Origin: Anastatus disparis | Taxonomy: Eukaryota > Arthropoda > Insecta > Hymenoptera > Eupelmidae | Direction of reading: 5' to 3' | DNA length: 64,000 bases | Assembly (NCBI GenBank): GCA_017163975.1 | Contig: JAFFSR010000353.1 | Location: 3,504,501 to 3,568,500, forward strand | Part shown: positions 1 to 11,701 of the stretch, one piece after another | Position numbering within the stretch: the first letter of the stretch is position 1 | Layout: each line of letters begins with the position of its first letter | Notes under the pieces: model-generated | What the model was told of the DNA's origin: nothing | The model's input: the letters and a program-made list of their open reading frames with translations, nothing else | The model's database searches: none | Made by a program: the position numbers and the translations under genes

Positions 1-59
1 TAGGTTTTGCAGAAAAATAATTTTTTAATTAGAAAAAGATAGAGATATACGACCTGCTC
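1..59. mobile_element. Right arm of a TTAA-flanked foldback MITE, cut by the window edge
   Basis: The segment ends in GACCTGCTC followed by TTAA at 60-63. Read inward from that end it gives GAGCAGGTCGTATATCTC, closely matching the tips of the MITEs at 38193-38573 (GAGGAGGTCACGTATCTC) and 33259-33637 (GAGGAGGCCGTATAGCTC). The left arm lies outside the window. A non-autonomous DNA element with a TTAA target is inferred. Confidence 0.6.
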
Positions 60-422
60 TTAACGTTTGAATTTAAAGGATTACATACAGATCTGTAATT
101 GTAAGAGTTGATTTTTACCGCGCTAATTTTTCAAACGTTTATAACTCTGCACATACGAAATGTAGGAGAAAGTTGCTGGACATCAAACTATTAGGAAATT
201 TGCTCTTCTTTAAAATGCTTTGCGTATTTTTATGATCCATTAATTTCCCAAAAAATTAGAGATGATTAATTGAAAAAAAAGTTTTTTTTAATACGTTAGA
301 ATATTATGTTTTTTAATAGAAAATGGCAATACACTTGACATAAATCGATAGTATTTATCGAGATCTTTTAAAATCTTTTTTATTTTTTTATATTGGTCAA
401 GCCGTTTTGGAGTTATGACCTT
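60..422. other. AT-rich gene-free spacer
   Basis: No coding potential, tandem structure or RNA gene is visible. It lies between the MITE end and the LINE remnant. Confidence 0.6.
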
Positions 423-1135
423 TTAAAGTTCAACTGATTTCAATAAAAATGTTTCTGAACTTTTGAGTGGTACTGTATATACATCAATTAAGTTATGCCG
501 ACTGTAAAAATTAACCGGTAAGTTTCGTGCGTCAAGTACTATGTCGTTATCATTGACAAGAATCAAGTCAATCCACATGTGAGACGTCAGAGAATGATGC
601 GTGGCACCGTGCTGGACCAACTGCAACGAAAGCTCAGCCAACAACTTATTAAGAAATTTTGCATTACTGCTTTCAGACAGAAGATCGGCATTCAGGTCTC
701 GCATTATAATTTCATGATAGCATTCAGAGGCTTAATTCTTCAAAACATCTAAAAAATTTGTCTTTCTAATAAACGAAATAGCAATAAAGATTAGAGGCCG
801 ATAAATAACAAAAACCAACACGGGTTTAGAGCTGTTAATTTGCACAGAACAGAAAATATATTCAGGCACCTCCGGTTTTCTTTCATTATGACTAGTTTGA
901 GTATCCGAAATAGTGCACTTTAAATTGTTTTTAATATACAAGCCAACTGCTCCACCACTCAGGTTTCTGTCCTGTCTGAACACTTTATACCCCTTGACCC
1001 GAATGACGTCATCCAAAATAAACAAACCCAGCCAGGTTTCAGCCACTTCAAATATGTCGCAAGAAGGACCACCACTTAGGAACTCACGCACCTGTCCAAA
1101 GTGAGGTCTTAACGAAGTCACACGCAGAAAGCACT
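423..1135 (-). pseudogene. Non-LTR retrotransposon (LINE) endonuclease fragment
   Basis: This is the AP-endonuclease-like (EEP) domain of a LINE ORF2, the enzyme that nicks target DNA for target-primed reverse transcription. In order it shows SLRPHFGQVREFL, the AETWL motif with the catalytic Glu, GGAVGLYI, VIYRP, then RDLNADLL (normally GDFN), THHSLTSHMWIDLILV and SRHNLID where the family has SDH. One in-frame stop at 729-731 splits an otherwise continuous frame. No reverse transcriptase follows, so it is a fragment of a dead copy. It resembles the endonuclease at 39.1-39.75 kb (THHTLTSEYSSHSWIDLFII), so a related LINE is likely. Confidence 0.85.
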
Positions 1136-1644
1136 CTCGCAGTTCATCCCTCTTCCATTTTTTTTACCTGGCGGATAGAGTTTAGAGGTATTGCAAAAGC
1201 CAAAGATGCCTAATTTAAAAATAGTTTCAGTCAAATCGAAAAAAGCGAAAGAAGTGAAGATAAGAGAAAATTTTGAAAACTGAATGTTATTGTTTAATTT
1301 TTTTGTTTAATTATTTATTGTTTCTAATATTTATTTTATCAAATTATTGTTGATGACGAAAATAGATAATTTTTATTTTGTTATAAAATGAATTGTATTA
1401 ATTTATCATAAATTTACTATTTTCATCGAATTTATATATTTATAAGTAAATATATGTAAAAAACATGTTTGATGTAATTTAAATAATAAAGTTTATAAAC
1501 GTTATTTAAAAAAAGTCTTATTAAAAAAATGATACATGAATTTTTTTTAACTTTTATAACATTTAATACTACAAAAAAACATTTTAGACCGTGTACTTTA
1601 AAATTTTTTTTCGTTTTTGTTGAAAGTCAAATTTGAAAAGTCTC
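1136..1644. other. AT-rich spacer
   Basis: Mostly A/T homopolymer runs. No supported gene. Confidence 0.6.
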
Positions 1645-2062
1645 CCAGATTTACCCACATACACACATACACATACACATCAACATATGAGCCTTCACAT
1701 ACACACATACACGAATACACTTACACCTGCGTACATCTGCACATTGATAGATACACATCAATACTTATACACATACGCATACATACATGCTCATACACAG
1801 ATACGAATTTACTCGTTCGCATATACATATGGCACATAGAAGTACAAGTACAAACAAAAATATACACATACATATACACGCGCGTGCACATATACACATA
1901 AACATATTTTCACCCACGTACGAACATGCACTTACATAAACATATACATACACATAAAGGTATACATACCCTCGTACATGCATGTACTTAAAAACACATG
2001 CACATATAAACATCTGAAATGTGACATAGACATACCCACGCACACGCATGCGCTTACATAAA
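1645..2062. repeat. Degenerate (ACATAC)n satellite-like tract
   Basis: About 420 bp of imperfect CA/TA repeats built on ACATACACA-type hexamers. The open frames across it, rich in Tyr/Thr/His on one strand and Cys/Val/Tyr on the other, are by-products of the repeat. Confidence 0.85.
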
Positions 2063-2981
2063 TGAGCACTAGGATGGACGTTAATTTTTTTTTTATTTCT
2101 TCACTCGGGCTGGGCTAAAATTGTTTCGGACAACCTCAAAAACCATTCACATATAGTTTTTGAACTCATAGCATCTACTCTTTACGTGCCTCAAAGCACC
2201 TAAAGTTTCATGAGTTTTACATGTAAAAGACAGGTCAAAACCTTTATCATTTAGAAAACCAATAAAAATCTTGTAATTTTAATTTTCCAAATATATTTTT
2301 TTATGTATTTAAGCCGCTGAATCAAATAGTTTCATTAGTTTTAATAAAGATGGTAAAATAAAAGAGTTATAAGCCAAAACCTTCAAAAAAATTGGAAAAT
2401 CTTAAAACATTGCGTATAAAATTGACTTTTAATGTTTATAATCAGTGAAAAATTAGACAATTTTCTTCCAATAACATATATTTTCATACATTCTGAGCTT
2501 TCTAAGCATATGGCGCGATTAACTTTTGCTGATTTAATCTAAAAAACAAGCTTTAACCCAAAATAATCAAAAAATAGAAATAACGGTAAATAGGCCAAAA
2601 ATCTGATTTGTAATATTATTTTATAATTTAAATTACTAAATTACATATACTCATCAGTTAAAAAATATAAAAGAAAATTAATAAGCAGAAATTAAGGAAA
2701 ACGATTTTTCGATCAAGATTCTAAAGGTAAAAATTGAAAGTTTAAAAATGTTCCAACTGTATATTTAAACAAAATATATATTCATATGACCGCGTCAACG
2801 TTGCCTTGTTGCTGTCTGAAAATAAACTTCGAAAATGTTTTATTACATGTAATAATTGCTCATCATCTTTAGTCAAAAGATTGTTTAATTAAGTCATCAA
2901 TTTCACTTCTCTTTCGGTGGTATTCACGACTTTCAGGTTTTCAAGAACATTGAAGCCGTAAATGTAGTTTCTTTCTTTCGC
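2063..2981. other. AT-rich non-coding region
   Basis: No ORF, RNA gene or tandem repeat recognised. It could be the terminal non-coding part of the decayed element to its right, but I found no inverted partner. Confidence 0.4.
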
Positions 2982-3254
2982 TTATTTTGCTGGATTTTTT
3001 CCTAAAAATGTTATGTCAATTTTGAAACGTTTGAAAAATTTATAAGAGTTTTTGCAAATGAAATCACTAATGCTTAAATTAACTATATTGTTAAAATATT
3101 TTTTATTGACCAAAATTCGTTTTCCATAAACAAAAGCACTAGAATTTAACTGCAGAGCTTTGCACATTTTCGACTTTTCTTCATTTGAAATAATAGAATC
3201 AAATAATGCTAGTGCGAAGTCAAATACCACAAGTGATAAATTTTTAAACAGCAC
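2982..3254 (-). pseudogene. Unrecognised ORF remnant, possibly transposon protein C-terminus
   Basis: A 90-residue frame with a K/F-rich end (SDFICKNSYKFFKRFKID). Its composition recalls C-terminal parts of arthropod repeat-encoded proteins, and it lies on the same strand and downstream of the decayed zinc-domain gene at 3700-4930, so it may belong to that element. I do not recognise the family with confidence. There is no clear start and no catalytic motif. Confidence 0.3.
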
Positions 3255-3699
3255 AGTCAGATATACACAGTAGTCCTGAAGTATGATATTATGCTATCAA
3301 AATGGATTCAAAATCTGGTTGCAAGATATTTTTTTAGGTCATTTTTAGAGCAGAAATTCGAGAGAATTAAAATCCAAGCTGCTCCTATTTTTGAGATATC
3401 GATATTTTCAATCGACTTTTTGACTCGACGAAATAAATTTGAAACAAAATATTTAAACTTTTTCAACGATATTTTCGACATCATGAAATAAATTTGAAAC
3501 ATATTAAAGCTATTTATTACCATCTTTTAGCCTAGCCCAGGACCAATGACGTGAATGTAGTGGTTTTATGGCCCCTCTTTTTTTTTATATAATTGTAGAA
3601 ATTTTTTTTAACTTTTTAAAATTTTTAATTTTTTTGTAATTTTTTTTTCTTATAATTGTTATTTGATTTTAATTTAAGGGAAAAATAGTAAAAATAAGA
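3255..3699. other. AT-rich spacer with no supported gene
   Basis: Short frames at 3291-3523 overlap on both strands and have low-complexity composition. Nothing recognisable. Confidence 0.5.
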
Positions 3700-4930
3700 A
3701 GCAATTAAGTAAATTATCAAAATAATTAGATATGCAATGAGGAAAATTCGACGACTGCTGTAAATAATCGATCGGCATATACTTCATCATTAATGTTGTT
3801 AATCTTGTATCGTCCCTAATACTTCAAAATTCACGATTTACAGATTCTCCACTTTGTTCTGACCAAAATGCTAAACCATTATTATTATCTAACTTTCTTC
3901 TATATGAGCAAGAGAAACGTGAATTTTCAATGATTGGAAAAGATTTTTTATACTTTTCAGAGCTCTATGCAATTCACTGATATGATTTTTAATAATAATC
4001 CTACCTTTCCTGATGTAAAACAACAATTAATAACCTTGTTCATAGCTTTGAAAGCTGCTATATAAGGCTAGATCGCAAAAAATCCAACATTATTATAAAT
4101 ATTTTGATCATTCAGCGCATCAGCTTTTGTTAATAGCTTTCGACAAGCATTGCCTTCGAATGCTTCTCCGTGGTAGTTTTTGGATATAAGATTCAATTTT
4201 TTTGACCACAGTAAGGCCTTCTCTTGACCTATTAAAGGAACTAATCCACTCCAAAATAAGTAGTTAACAAACCCTTGAAGAATATGAAGTTCCGGGATAA
4301 CGCATTTGTCAAGAACACAATCTGATTATTTTCCGGTAACTTTTCGATTATTTTTACCACATTTTTTGTAGAGTTCCCACACTTATGCTGTTTTCCTTTA
4401 CCAGTTTCCTAATAATAAATATTACAGAGCTGAGTAGTGTGCGAAATTTATGGCCTCTTAATAATTGTAGAACTCAATTTATTTACTGTAGATGATCCAT
4501 ACAGCCCTTTGGAAGTATCAATTGTATTATTTAAATTTCTTTCGTGGCCCTTTCCCTTGAGAACATTTTCATGACCAGTGAATCTTCCTGTCAAACAGAT
4601 ATAGCAATTACAGATACCTGAAGATGTGCGTATATCTTTTGGCAGAATAATATCCTTGAAATTAGGAATTTGTTGTATAGGCCTTTCAAAAAGGCCTTTT
4701 TCTGCATCAATCAACGTTAAGTAACACGATCTACAAATAGCAACAGGATAAATCTCATCATTGACATTGAAGTCATGAGATATATGCTTTCTGATGAGAC
4801 TTTCTATTTTTTGATTTATCAAAAATTTTTTCGGATCGATATTTCTAAACACAATTTTCTTTCCACATGTCCCACATATTTTTTCTCTATTTTCATAATG
4901 AGAACATGCTTTTGTTGGGTGGTAACTCAT
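3700..4930 (-). pseudogene. Decayed zinc-domain repeat gene (arthropod multi-copy family)
   Basis: The gene runs leftwards from ATG at 4930. The first 160 residues are intact and Cys-rich: CGTCGKK, then YPVAICRSCYLTL, then CNCYICLTGR, which looks like an N-terminal treble-clef or zinc-binding module. After a stop near 4446 the reading continues through shifted frames: KCGNSTKNVVKIIEKLPEN, then YHGEAFEGNACRKLL (about 4141-4180), then LAFWSEQSGESVN (about 3840-3880). From memory, the YHG.AFEGN.C.KLL and FWSEQ..ES blocks mark an uncharacterised multi-copy protein family of arthropods and other invertebrates, probably transposon-borne. Several frameshifts and stops make this copy dead. Biochemical function is unknown. 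Confidence 0.55.
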
Positions 4931-5072
4931 AATAAGACAGGGTTTTAAGTAATCAAAATTAAGTTAAATCACTCGATGTCTTAATAGTATCTTATCCGTT
5001 TCTTAAAACAGAAAAGATTATCACCAGGTAATTTTTCGCTTAGCTAATAATTGAAAATTAAAAAAATTCTTT

Positions 5073-5291
5073 TTAATTACTTCTGATGAAATTCTTTCTT
5101 AAATACTTTAAAAGAAATTCTAAAATTTCTTCTTTCAAAACTTGCAGAGATTCAATTACGAAAGTATTACTAATCCCCGGTTCAAAATTCTTTTTATCAA
5201 AAAATTCCCGAAACTCTCCAAGAATTTTAAACAATTGTATCTCCGGACCAGTTTTCTTACCAAATTTTATTTCAGATGTACTTTTCAGCAC
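5073..5291 (-). pseudogene. Small K/E/F-rich ORF of doubtful status
   Basis: A 72-residue frame upstream of, and on the same strand as, the zinc-domain gene. No motif is recognised and the opposite strand is also open, so coding status is weak. It could be a further exon of that element or chance. Confidence 0.15.
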
Positions 5292-7018
5292 AATTGGCCA
5301 GTCGAATTAATTTTTTTTTTAAGAAAAATTGTAATGCTGGCTTCTTGAACTGATTCTGGTAGGGGAGGTCATCAGGAACATCAATCCGATGAATGAGCCA
5401 AAATCCTATTGCAAGAACATATTTTTATTAACAAATTAATGAAAAAAAAACACTTTTTTGACCATAGACAAAAAAATATCAATTGTACAAAAAAATGTTT
5501 CAAGTAAACTTTGTAGATATCAAAAAGACCTACAAAACTTATTCTTGTACAATTTCATTATCTTAATTTGTTTATTGCAAATCGCGAAAAATCACCAAAA
5601 AATCGCCATTTTAGTGATTGTTTATTACTCCGTTACAAAAATGACTAAGGGCTTGATAATTAGTAAAAGTCAAGCTCTGATGGTAATAAATGTACAGTAA
5701 AAATTTGAAGTGAAAATATTCAATAGTTAGTTTTTGCATAATTTAAATTGTTTATTAGAAAAAGGCCATATTGGTGTGATTGTTTCTAAGCCGCTATGCA
5801 TTTGACGAGGATGCATCAAAGTGATTTTGAAAGTTTAACATCTCTCTTTTAGTGTACGATTTGTAGCTAATCGATTTTTTAAAATTTAATTGTTTAAATC
5901 GCGATATAAAAAAATAGTTTTTTTGCTAATCAACTATTCATTTGCAATTAAACTATTTGTCGTAGATAAATAAGAGTAGGTTCGTTGGATAGGTGGTACT
6001 TCTCCTCCAATTTTGAGATGTTAAACAACTCTATAAGTGCTCTAGGAGCCAAGATAATTTTTTTTTTTTAAATCGCCACGACTTTATTCATGCAAACTAA
6101 GAAACGCAACAATAACGAAAAATCGCGTTAATACTTGTAATATCTAAAAAATATTGCGGCATGTTGATTGTTAAATTATATTGATTAATTAAATTTTTAA
6201 ATTATTATGAAGATAAAAGGTAGAAAGCGATGTGACAACAAAACAGTCTAAAGGTTCAAAGTAATCTATGGGGAAAAATTTAATGTATCTCGCCGACTAA
6301 TGAACATAAAGTCTTCATTTTTTTAAAATGAAGACTTTATGTCCTAAAAAATTTATTTAACAAGTATAAATAAACAATAACAATTATTTGCAACGTTTCA
6401 TCAATTCTTAACAAAATTTTTTTCCTGTTCACATATCACTCAAGACATAATTTTAGGGTTATTTTTTTTTATTGTTTAAACAATTTTAGTGATGAAAAAA
6501 ATTTTTTTTGAATTTCTCAATTTTTATTTACTCAACTCCTATGAAGTGTAAAAAAACTTATAACCCCACCATGATTTCGGAAACTATATACTTTGAACTG
6601 ATAAATGTATTTTTTTTTTATATTTCTCATTAGTTTTCCTATAATTTTAAAAAATAGAAATTTATGTATTTTTTTTTCAAGGGATATTGTGCAGAAAAGA
6701 GTTCGCCCTTTTTTTTGTTAAGAATTGATTAATTAATTATCAAATTATAAAAACATGATTTACTTACTGTTGCTTTTTCATTAATTAATAATGTTCAATA
6801 TATTAAATTCATCAGAAAATAGTTAGTAGTATTGAAATAGTGTTATTCTTTGAGAAAAGAGATACGTCATCAAGAAAAAGAAACAGGTGTAGTAATTAAT
6901 GTAGTAAATAATAATAATAATTATGGGTAGAAAAGTTATGTCAAGAAAGTATATTCATTATTCTTTTTTTATTGAATAGAAAAATTTTCTTATTTGTTAA
7001 GATTTTATATTAATATAT
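5292..7018. other. AT-rich non-coding region
   Basis: Over 1.7 kb without a supported gene. It has long A/T runs and one perfect hairpin at 6304-6342, listed separately. Possible terminal sequence of a decayed DNA element. Confidence 0.5.
6304..6342. repeat. Perfect 18-bp hairpin
   Basis: Arms 6304-6321 (ACATAAAGTCTTCATTTT) and 6325-6342 are exact reverse complements around a TTT loop. Isolated and of unknown role. Confidence 0.8.
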
Positions 7019-7204
7019 TTAAATTTTTTTTTCGGTTTTCGATGCCTCAGCAGAAACATTAATATTCATTTCTTCTTCTTGAATTTTATTTTCTCCTTTA
7101 TCGTCTTCTTCCAAATAATCATCGCCAGAGTCATGTGGAGATTCTACTATATCTTTTAATGGAATTGAACTACTTTCATCAATTATATCTGTAATATCAT
7201 CGTT
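7019..7204 (-). CDS. Acidic C-terminal coding segment, left-arm copy
   Basis: An open frame of about 61 codons ending in TAA (7019-7021) at the outer edge of the left inverted-repeat arm. It is strongly acidic: NDDITDIIDESSSIPLKDIV, then SPHDSGDDYLEEDDKGENK and a Lys-rich tail. The same segment lies on the plus strand at the outer edge of the right arm (11307-11456), and both have stayed open despite substitutions. It has no ATG of its own at the left edge, so it is probably a 3' exon. Identity unknown; it may be the element's own second protein or a captured host exon. Confidence 0.45.
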   Translation of the reverse strand, partial: NDDITDIIDESSSIPLKDIVESPHDSGDDYLEEDDKGENKIQEEEMNINVSAEASKTEKKI

Positions 7205-7745
7205 AATTACACAGCCACATAAAAAAAAATAAATTTTTGGGTATGGGGGTCAGACCATGTTAACTATATGTTTTTGGGATCGCTGAATCTGAATTTAGGA
7301 TTAGAATAACTCCATCAAACTAGGGTTTTCCATAACCTCAAAAAAAACCGCTTTTTTGAACTGTATAACTATAAACCATTCATATGAAACCCCTTAATCT
7401 CTTAAAACCATAACACAATAACCCTATTTCACTAGAACTCTATAGTAATATAACCCCATAAGCCCCAAACCTCATAACCCCATAACCCCCCTGCCTCCGA
7501 ATGAAAAAAAACAGTTCATTCCAGGCAATTTGTGTTATTGCAAATTTTTACTGACATTCCAAATACGTTTGGACAGGGAAATAAAAAGTCATAACCCCAA
7601 AACACCATATCCCTGAAAATCCCATAACCCCATATCAAACGAAACCTGTTTATTTTTGGCATCCTTTTTCAATACATTTCGTCACGGATATTCAGAATAT
7701 TTATGAGCAGTGGAATAAAAGGTTATAAACCCATAACACCTTTTA
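7019..7745. repeat. Left arm of a large inverted repeat (partner 10745-11451)
   Basis: This arm matches the reverse complement of 10745-11451 over roughly 700 bp with visible divergence and small indels. For example, GGGTCAGACCATGTTAACTA here faces TAGTTAACATGGTCTGACCC in the right arm. The inner half holds many irregular ATAACCCC motifs (7370-7735), repeated as GGGGTTAT in the right arm. The arms enclose the decayed gene at 8090-9840, which suggests a DNA element of about 4.4 kb with very long terminal inverted repeats. No target-site duplication was found. Confidence 0.75.
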
Positions 7746-7855
7746 ACAATGATAGAACCGTCAGCATTAGCGTTACTCAATGTACACCGCAGAAAGGTTA
7801 CACGATTGGATTTCTTACACCATATAGCCCTTTCCATAAGACCTTTTATGACATG

Positions 7856-8045
7856 ACTAGAATAAAAAACAAATGTCTCGAATAAAAAACAATTGACTTG
7901 AAAAAAAACCAACGACTAGAATAAAAAACAAATTAATGGAATAAAAAGTAAATGACTAGAATAAAAAACGAATGACTACATTGAAAAACGAGTGACTAGC
8001 TTAAAAAATGAGTGACTTGAATAAAAAACAAATAACTACAATGCA
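7856..8045. repeat. Tandem repeat of about 20 bp, roughly nine units
   Basis: Imperfect units of GACTAGAATAAAAAACAAAT run from about 7856 to 8045, just inside the left arm and just past the 3' end of the 8090-9840 gene. Confidence 0.8.
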
Positions 8046-8089
8046 TAAATATAAAATATATAATTTTTTTTTGCTACCGTAGCGAGTTC

Positions 8090-9840
8090 TTTTTTAAACA
8101 AACGATCTACGTAATGCTTTTCGCTTTCGATCACTGTTTGGCGTATTTCGTTTCATACTCCAACAGAAGTCGCCCATCATTTTAACATCCCACCGTCCCT
8201 GATAACGGTTTTTCATAACTCTTATATCTTGATGAAAGCGTTCTCCCTAATCTTCACTAAAATCTCTAAGATTCTCTGAGAATTCATCAAGATGTGCATC
8301 CAAAAAGTGTAATTTAACATTCATCAAGCATCTTAAATTTCTGAAGCCTTCAACCATCTTGGTGACAATTTGTTGATTCTTTGGACTCTTGTTATCACAT
8401 AAAAAGTTGTAAGACACATCTTTAAAACTCAACCAAACTGTCCTTTCAAGTTTATTCATTTTTTTAAACAAAATCTTTGTCTCTGAACATTTTACGAATC
8501 TGGAATCCATCAAACACTTCTTCTTTCAACTTGGCATCAGGAAGTTTAGGGAATTTAGAAGATAAATATTTAAACGTATCCTCTGTTTTATCCAAGGCTT
8601 TCACGAATTGTTTCATAAGACCAAGTTTTATATGCAAAGGAGGAATGAAAATCTTTGATGGATTCACGAGAGATTCATTGATGATATTGTTTGAACCAGG
8701 ATTAAAAGATGATCTCACGGGCCACTGTTTCAATCTGCCATAATGATTTTGTCTATCTCTTCTATCTCTCAAACACAAATAGCAAGGATATTTTGAGAAG
8801 CCCGACTGTTCTCCAAGAAGCAACGTTATTATTTTTAAATCATCACAAATCTGCCATAAGTGGTTTTGGTACTGAATTTTTTGTTAATGTATTTCGATAC
8901 TCTCGTACTTTTCGTTCATAACGGTTGAGCGAGCGTTTGGTATTTGTGCAAAATAATTTGTATTATGCAGTAGAATAGTTTTAATACTTAGTTTTATAGA
9001 GTTGATAAAAAATCGCCATTTTGAAGCTTAGTAAACATTCGGTAGGAACACATTCATCAAACCTTCAATATCCTTACAAAACACTGAAGATGACTTTTCG
9101 TCTTTGACGAAATACTTTCAGAATTCAAAATCACGATTGTGATAAAATGAAACTTTCGTTGTAGGTTCCAAAAGACTTTTTTCAAAAAGTTAAGCCAAAA
9201 ACTCAGAACTATCTTTCGGTAAGCCCAGATTTCTAACAAGATCATTTAACTCTATTTGCGACACTAACGAGGGAATCTTTGATTTCTTCGTATCCACTGC
9301 GTACTCTGATCCACTACTGCTGTTGTCGTTGTTAATGCTGCTTGAAGTTTCCCATTCTTCAAATTCCATAGTATTTTCACTGCATTTGATAACAGAATCA
9401 GTTTGTTGGTATGGTGTGAGTGCTGTAAGCGATTCAACAGAGTTATATACAATTTTACTCTTAGTTTTTATGGTAAAATCTTTGTCGTTCATGCGAAAGT
9501 AGGATTCTTTCGTAATACGAAAATATCTCCACATCGCTGGAGTGCAGAATTTTATGACACCTCTAGTTTTTTGCGCCTTCCATTTCAACAACATCTTCTA
9601 ACAAGCATTGCAAATAACAGATGGAAGTAAACCGTTATTCTTATTAATTCGCAAATCAAAACGTTCTTCATACAATTTACAAATAGACTCGTCAATTTTT
9701 TTTCGCCAAAATTTAACTTTAAATTTTGAAAAAATATAACAAAATTGATCATGATCTACTTGACAATCATGAGATTGCACGAACTTTTGAGGTTGTTTTC
9801 TTGTAGCATTATATTCCACATTAACTAAGTGACCAACCAA
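8090..9840 (-). pseudogene. Decayed orphan repeat gene with zinc-type N-terminus (arthropod multi-copy family)
   Basis: Read leftwards from ATG at 9840: LPSVICNAC (zinc-type Cys pair), an in-frame stop at 9595-9597, then KFCTPAMWRYF, SLTALTPYQQTD, a Ser/acidic linker, IELNDLVRNLGLPKDSSEFL, KVSFYHNRDFEF, VFCKDIEGLM, SGFSKYPCYLCLRDRRD, PPLHIKLGLMKQFVKALD, FPKLPDAKLKEEVFDG, HLDEFSENLRDFSED, a stop, then GERFHQD, YQGRWDVKMMGDFCWSMKR. I recognise this order of blocks from an uncharacterised protein family found in many copies in insects and other invertebrates. Its enzymology is not established as far as I know. Stops and frame changes make the copy non-functional. Its placement between matched arms fits it being the element's own protein. 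Confidence 0.7.
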
Positions 9841-9944
9841 TGTGATACGGCTGCTTGATAACGACGCCTAGAGGCCCGCTTTTACAATCTTACCAACCGC
9901 CGATACTAAGGCTCCGAGATTCCTCTGCATCGTAGGACACTTAA

Positions 9945-10623
9945 GGGGGCCAGATACTATTAGAAGCTGAAATATATTGCTGAGATATATTGATATAAAT
10001 TGCTGATGTTTAAAAATAACTAATTTAATAAAAAAATACATTCAATTTCTAACATTTTTTAATTCGAAACATTTTCTATATGTTGAGAATTGAAGTGGTG
10101 GTGCTCGTTGAAAGTCTGGAACAAAAAATCCTTTACCGCAAGGTTTCTTCATGAATTTTCATTGGATTTACTTGAAATTTTATAGAGATATTCAAAATTA
10201 TAGTAGAATCCATATAAGTGTAAAACATTCATGAAAAATTCAAATAATTAATAAATTTAAAAAAAAAAATTAAAAAATTTTTTTTTTATTAGTTCTTATA
10301 AATAATAAGTTAATAAATAAATAGAAATGAATTAATTCAAAATCTGCTCCACTTATATCGATTCTACTATAATTTTGAATATCTCCATAAAATTTCAAGA
10401 GAATCCAATGAAAACTCATGTAGAAAACTTGTGGTAAAGTGTTTTTTGTTCCAGACTTTCAACGAGCACCACCACTTCAATTCTCAAGATATAGAAAATG
10501 TTTCAGATCAAAAAATGTTTGAAATTGAATGTATTTTTACATGAAATTAGTTATTTTTAAACATCAGCAATTTATCAATATATCTCAGCAATATATTTCA
10601 GCTTCTAATAGTATCTGGCCCCC
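9945..10623. mobile_element. 679-bp palindromic MITE at a TTAA site
   Basis: Almost the whole segment is one palindrome centred near 10285. The left tip is GGGGGCCAGATACTATTAG and the right tip its reverse complement, flanked by TTAA at 9941-9944 and 10624-10627. The symmetry extends a few bases further (ACAC/GTGT), so the exact ends are slightly ambiguous. No ORF. It is inserted beside the right arm of the 7.0-11.45 kb element. Confidence 0.75.
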
Positions 10624-10744
10624 TTAAGTGTACCTGACATGACGGCATCCAAGCTGCAATCCAGGGACTCAGCCGGAGAACGAGCTCATTGTTGTTCGCG
10701 AGAAGGTGCCCTGGATGCAGACACGTGCAATTTTAGGAATCCTC

Positions 10745-11451
10745 TTTCTAGTGATGTTACGGTTATAACCTTTTACTTCAATGCTCAAATGTATATTGAG
10801 TATCAGTGAAAATTTGCGTTGATAAAAATAGCCTGAGATAAACTGTTTTCGTTTGATTTAGAAGCAATGGGGTTCTGTGGTTATGGTGTCACGAGATTAC
10901 CAGGTTGTGAGGTTATTGCGGTTTATTTCACTGTCCAAACGTATTCGGAATGTCAGTGAAAATTTGCAATAGTACAAATTGCATGAAATCAACTGTTTTT
11001 TCTTATTCGGGAATGAAGGAGTTATGGGGTTATGAGGTTTAAAGGTTATGGAGTTATACTATTATAGAATTATAGGTTAAAGGTGACATTGGGCTATTGT
11101 GTTGTAGTTTTAAAAGTTAAGGGGTTCCATATGGATGATTTATAGTTATATAGGTCGATGAAGCAATTTTTTTGAGGTTATCGGAAACCCTAGTCTGATG
11201 GAGTTGTTCTGATCCTGAATTAAGATTCAGCGATCCCAAAAACATATAGTTAACATGGTCTGACCCTCATACCAAAAATTTTTTTTATTTATGTGGCTGT
11301 GTAATTAACGATGATATTACAGATATAATTGATGAAAGCAGTGTAATTCCATTAAAAGATATAGTAGAATTTCCACATGATTCTGGCGATGATTATTTGG
11401 AAAAAGACGATAAAGAAGAAAATAAAGTTCAAGAAGAAGAAAAGAATGTTA
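10745..11451. repeat. Right arm of the large inverted repeat
   Basis: Reverse-complement partner of 7019-7745. Its outer end meets the first base of the gypsy LTR at 11452 exactly, so this arm's true end is missing or was replaced by that insertion. Confidence 0.75.
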
Positions 11452-11456
11452 TGTAA
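11307..11456 (+). CDS. Acidic C-terminal coding segment, right-arm copy
   Basis: Plus-strand twin of 7019-7204. It reads NDDITDIIDESSVIPLKDIV then FPHDSGDDYLEKDDKEENK and remains open for about 49 codons. Its present stop codon is made by the first bases of the gypsy LTR, so the original end has been lost. Confidence 0.4.
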   Translation, partial: NDDITDIIDESSVIPLKDIVEFPHDSGDDYLEKDDKEENKVQEEEKNVM

Positions 11457-11657
11457 CGGTTATTTACTACACGTTACAAAAGAAATTAGATTTTTAATTC
11501 AATTTAATTTTTAGCTAAGACTATGTACTTTTGTTAGAATACGGAGCTGCTAGAATTTATATTAAATATGATAAACTAGCAACAGACTCCGGCAAAGCCA
11601 GTCAGTATATTAGATTGATGTGCGACGGAGTATTTTTCTATCAGCTCGTGGCTGCGC

Positions 11658-11701
<44 letters not shown>

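Noticed and set aside
1617..2049. Long ORFs on both strands
   Set aside because: They lie in the ACATAC repeat and only translate the repeat unit.
2090..3540. Terminal inverted repeat pairing GGCTGGGCTAAAAT with GGCTAGGCTAAAAG
   Set aside because: The match is limited to about a dozen bases and is not extended inward.
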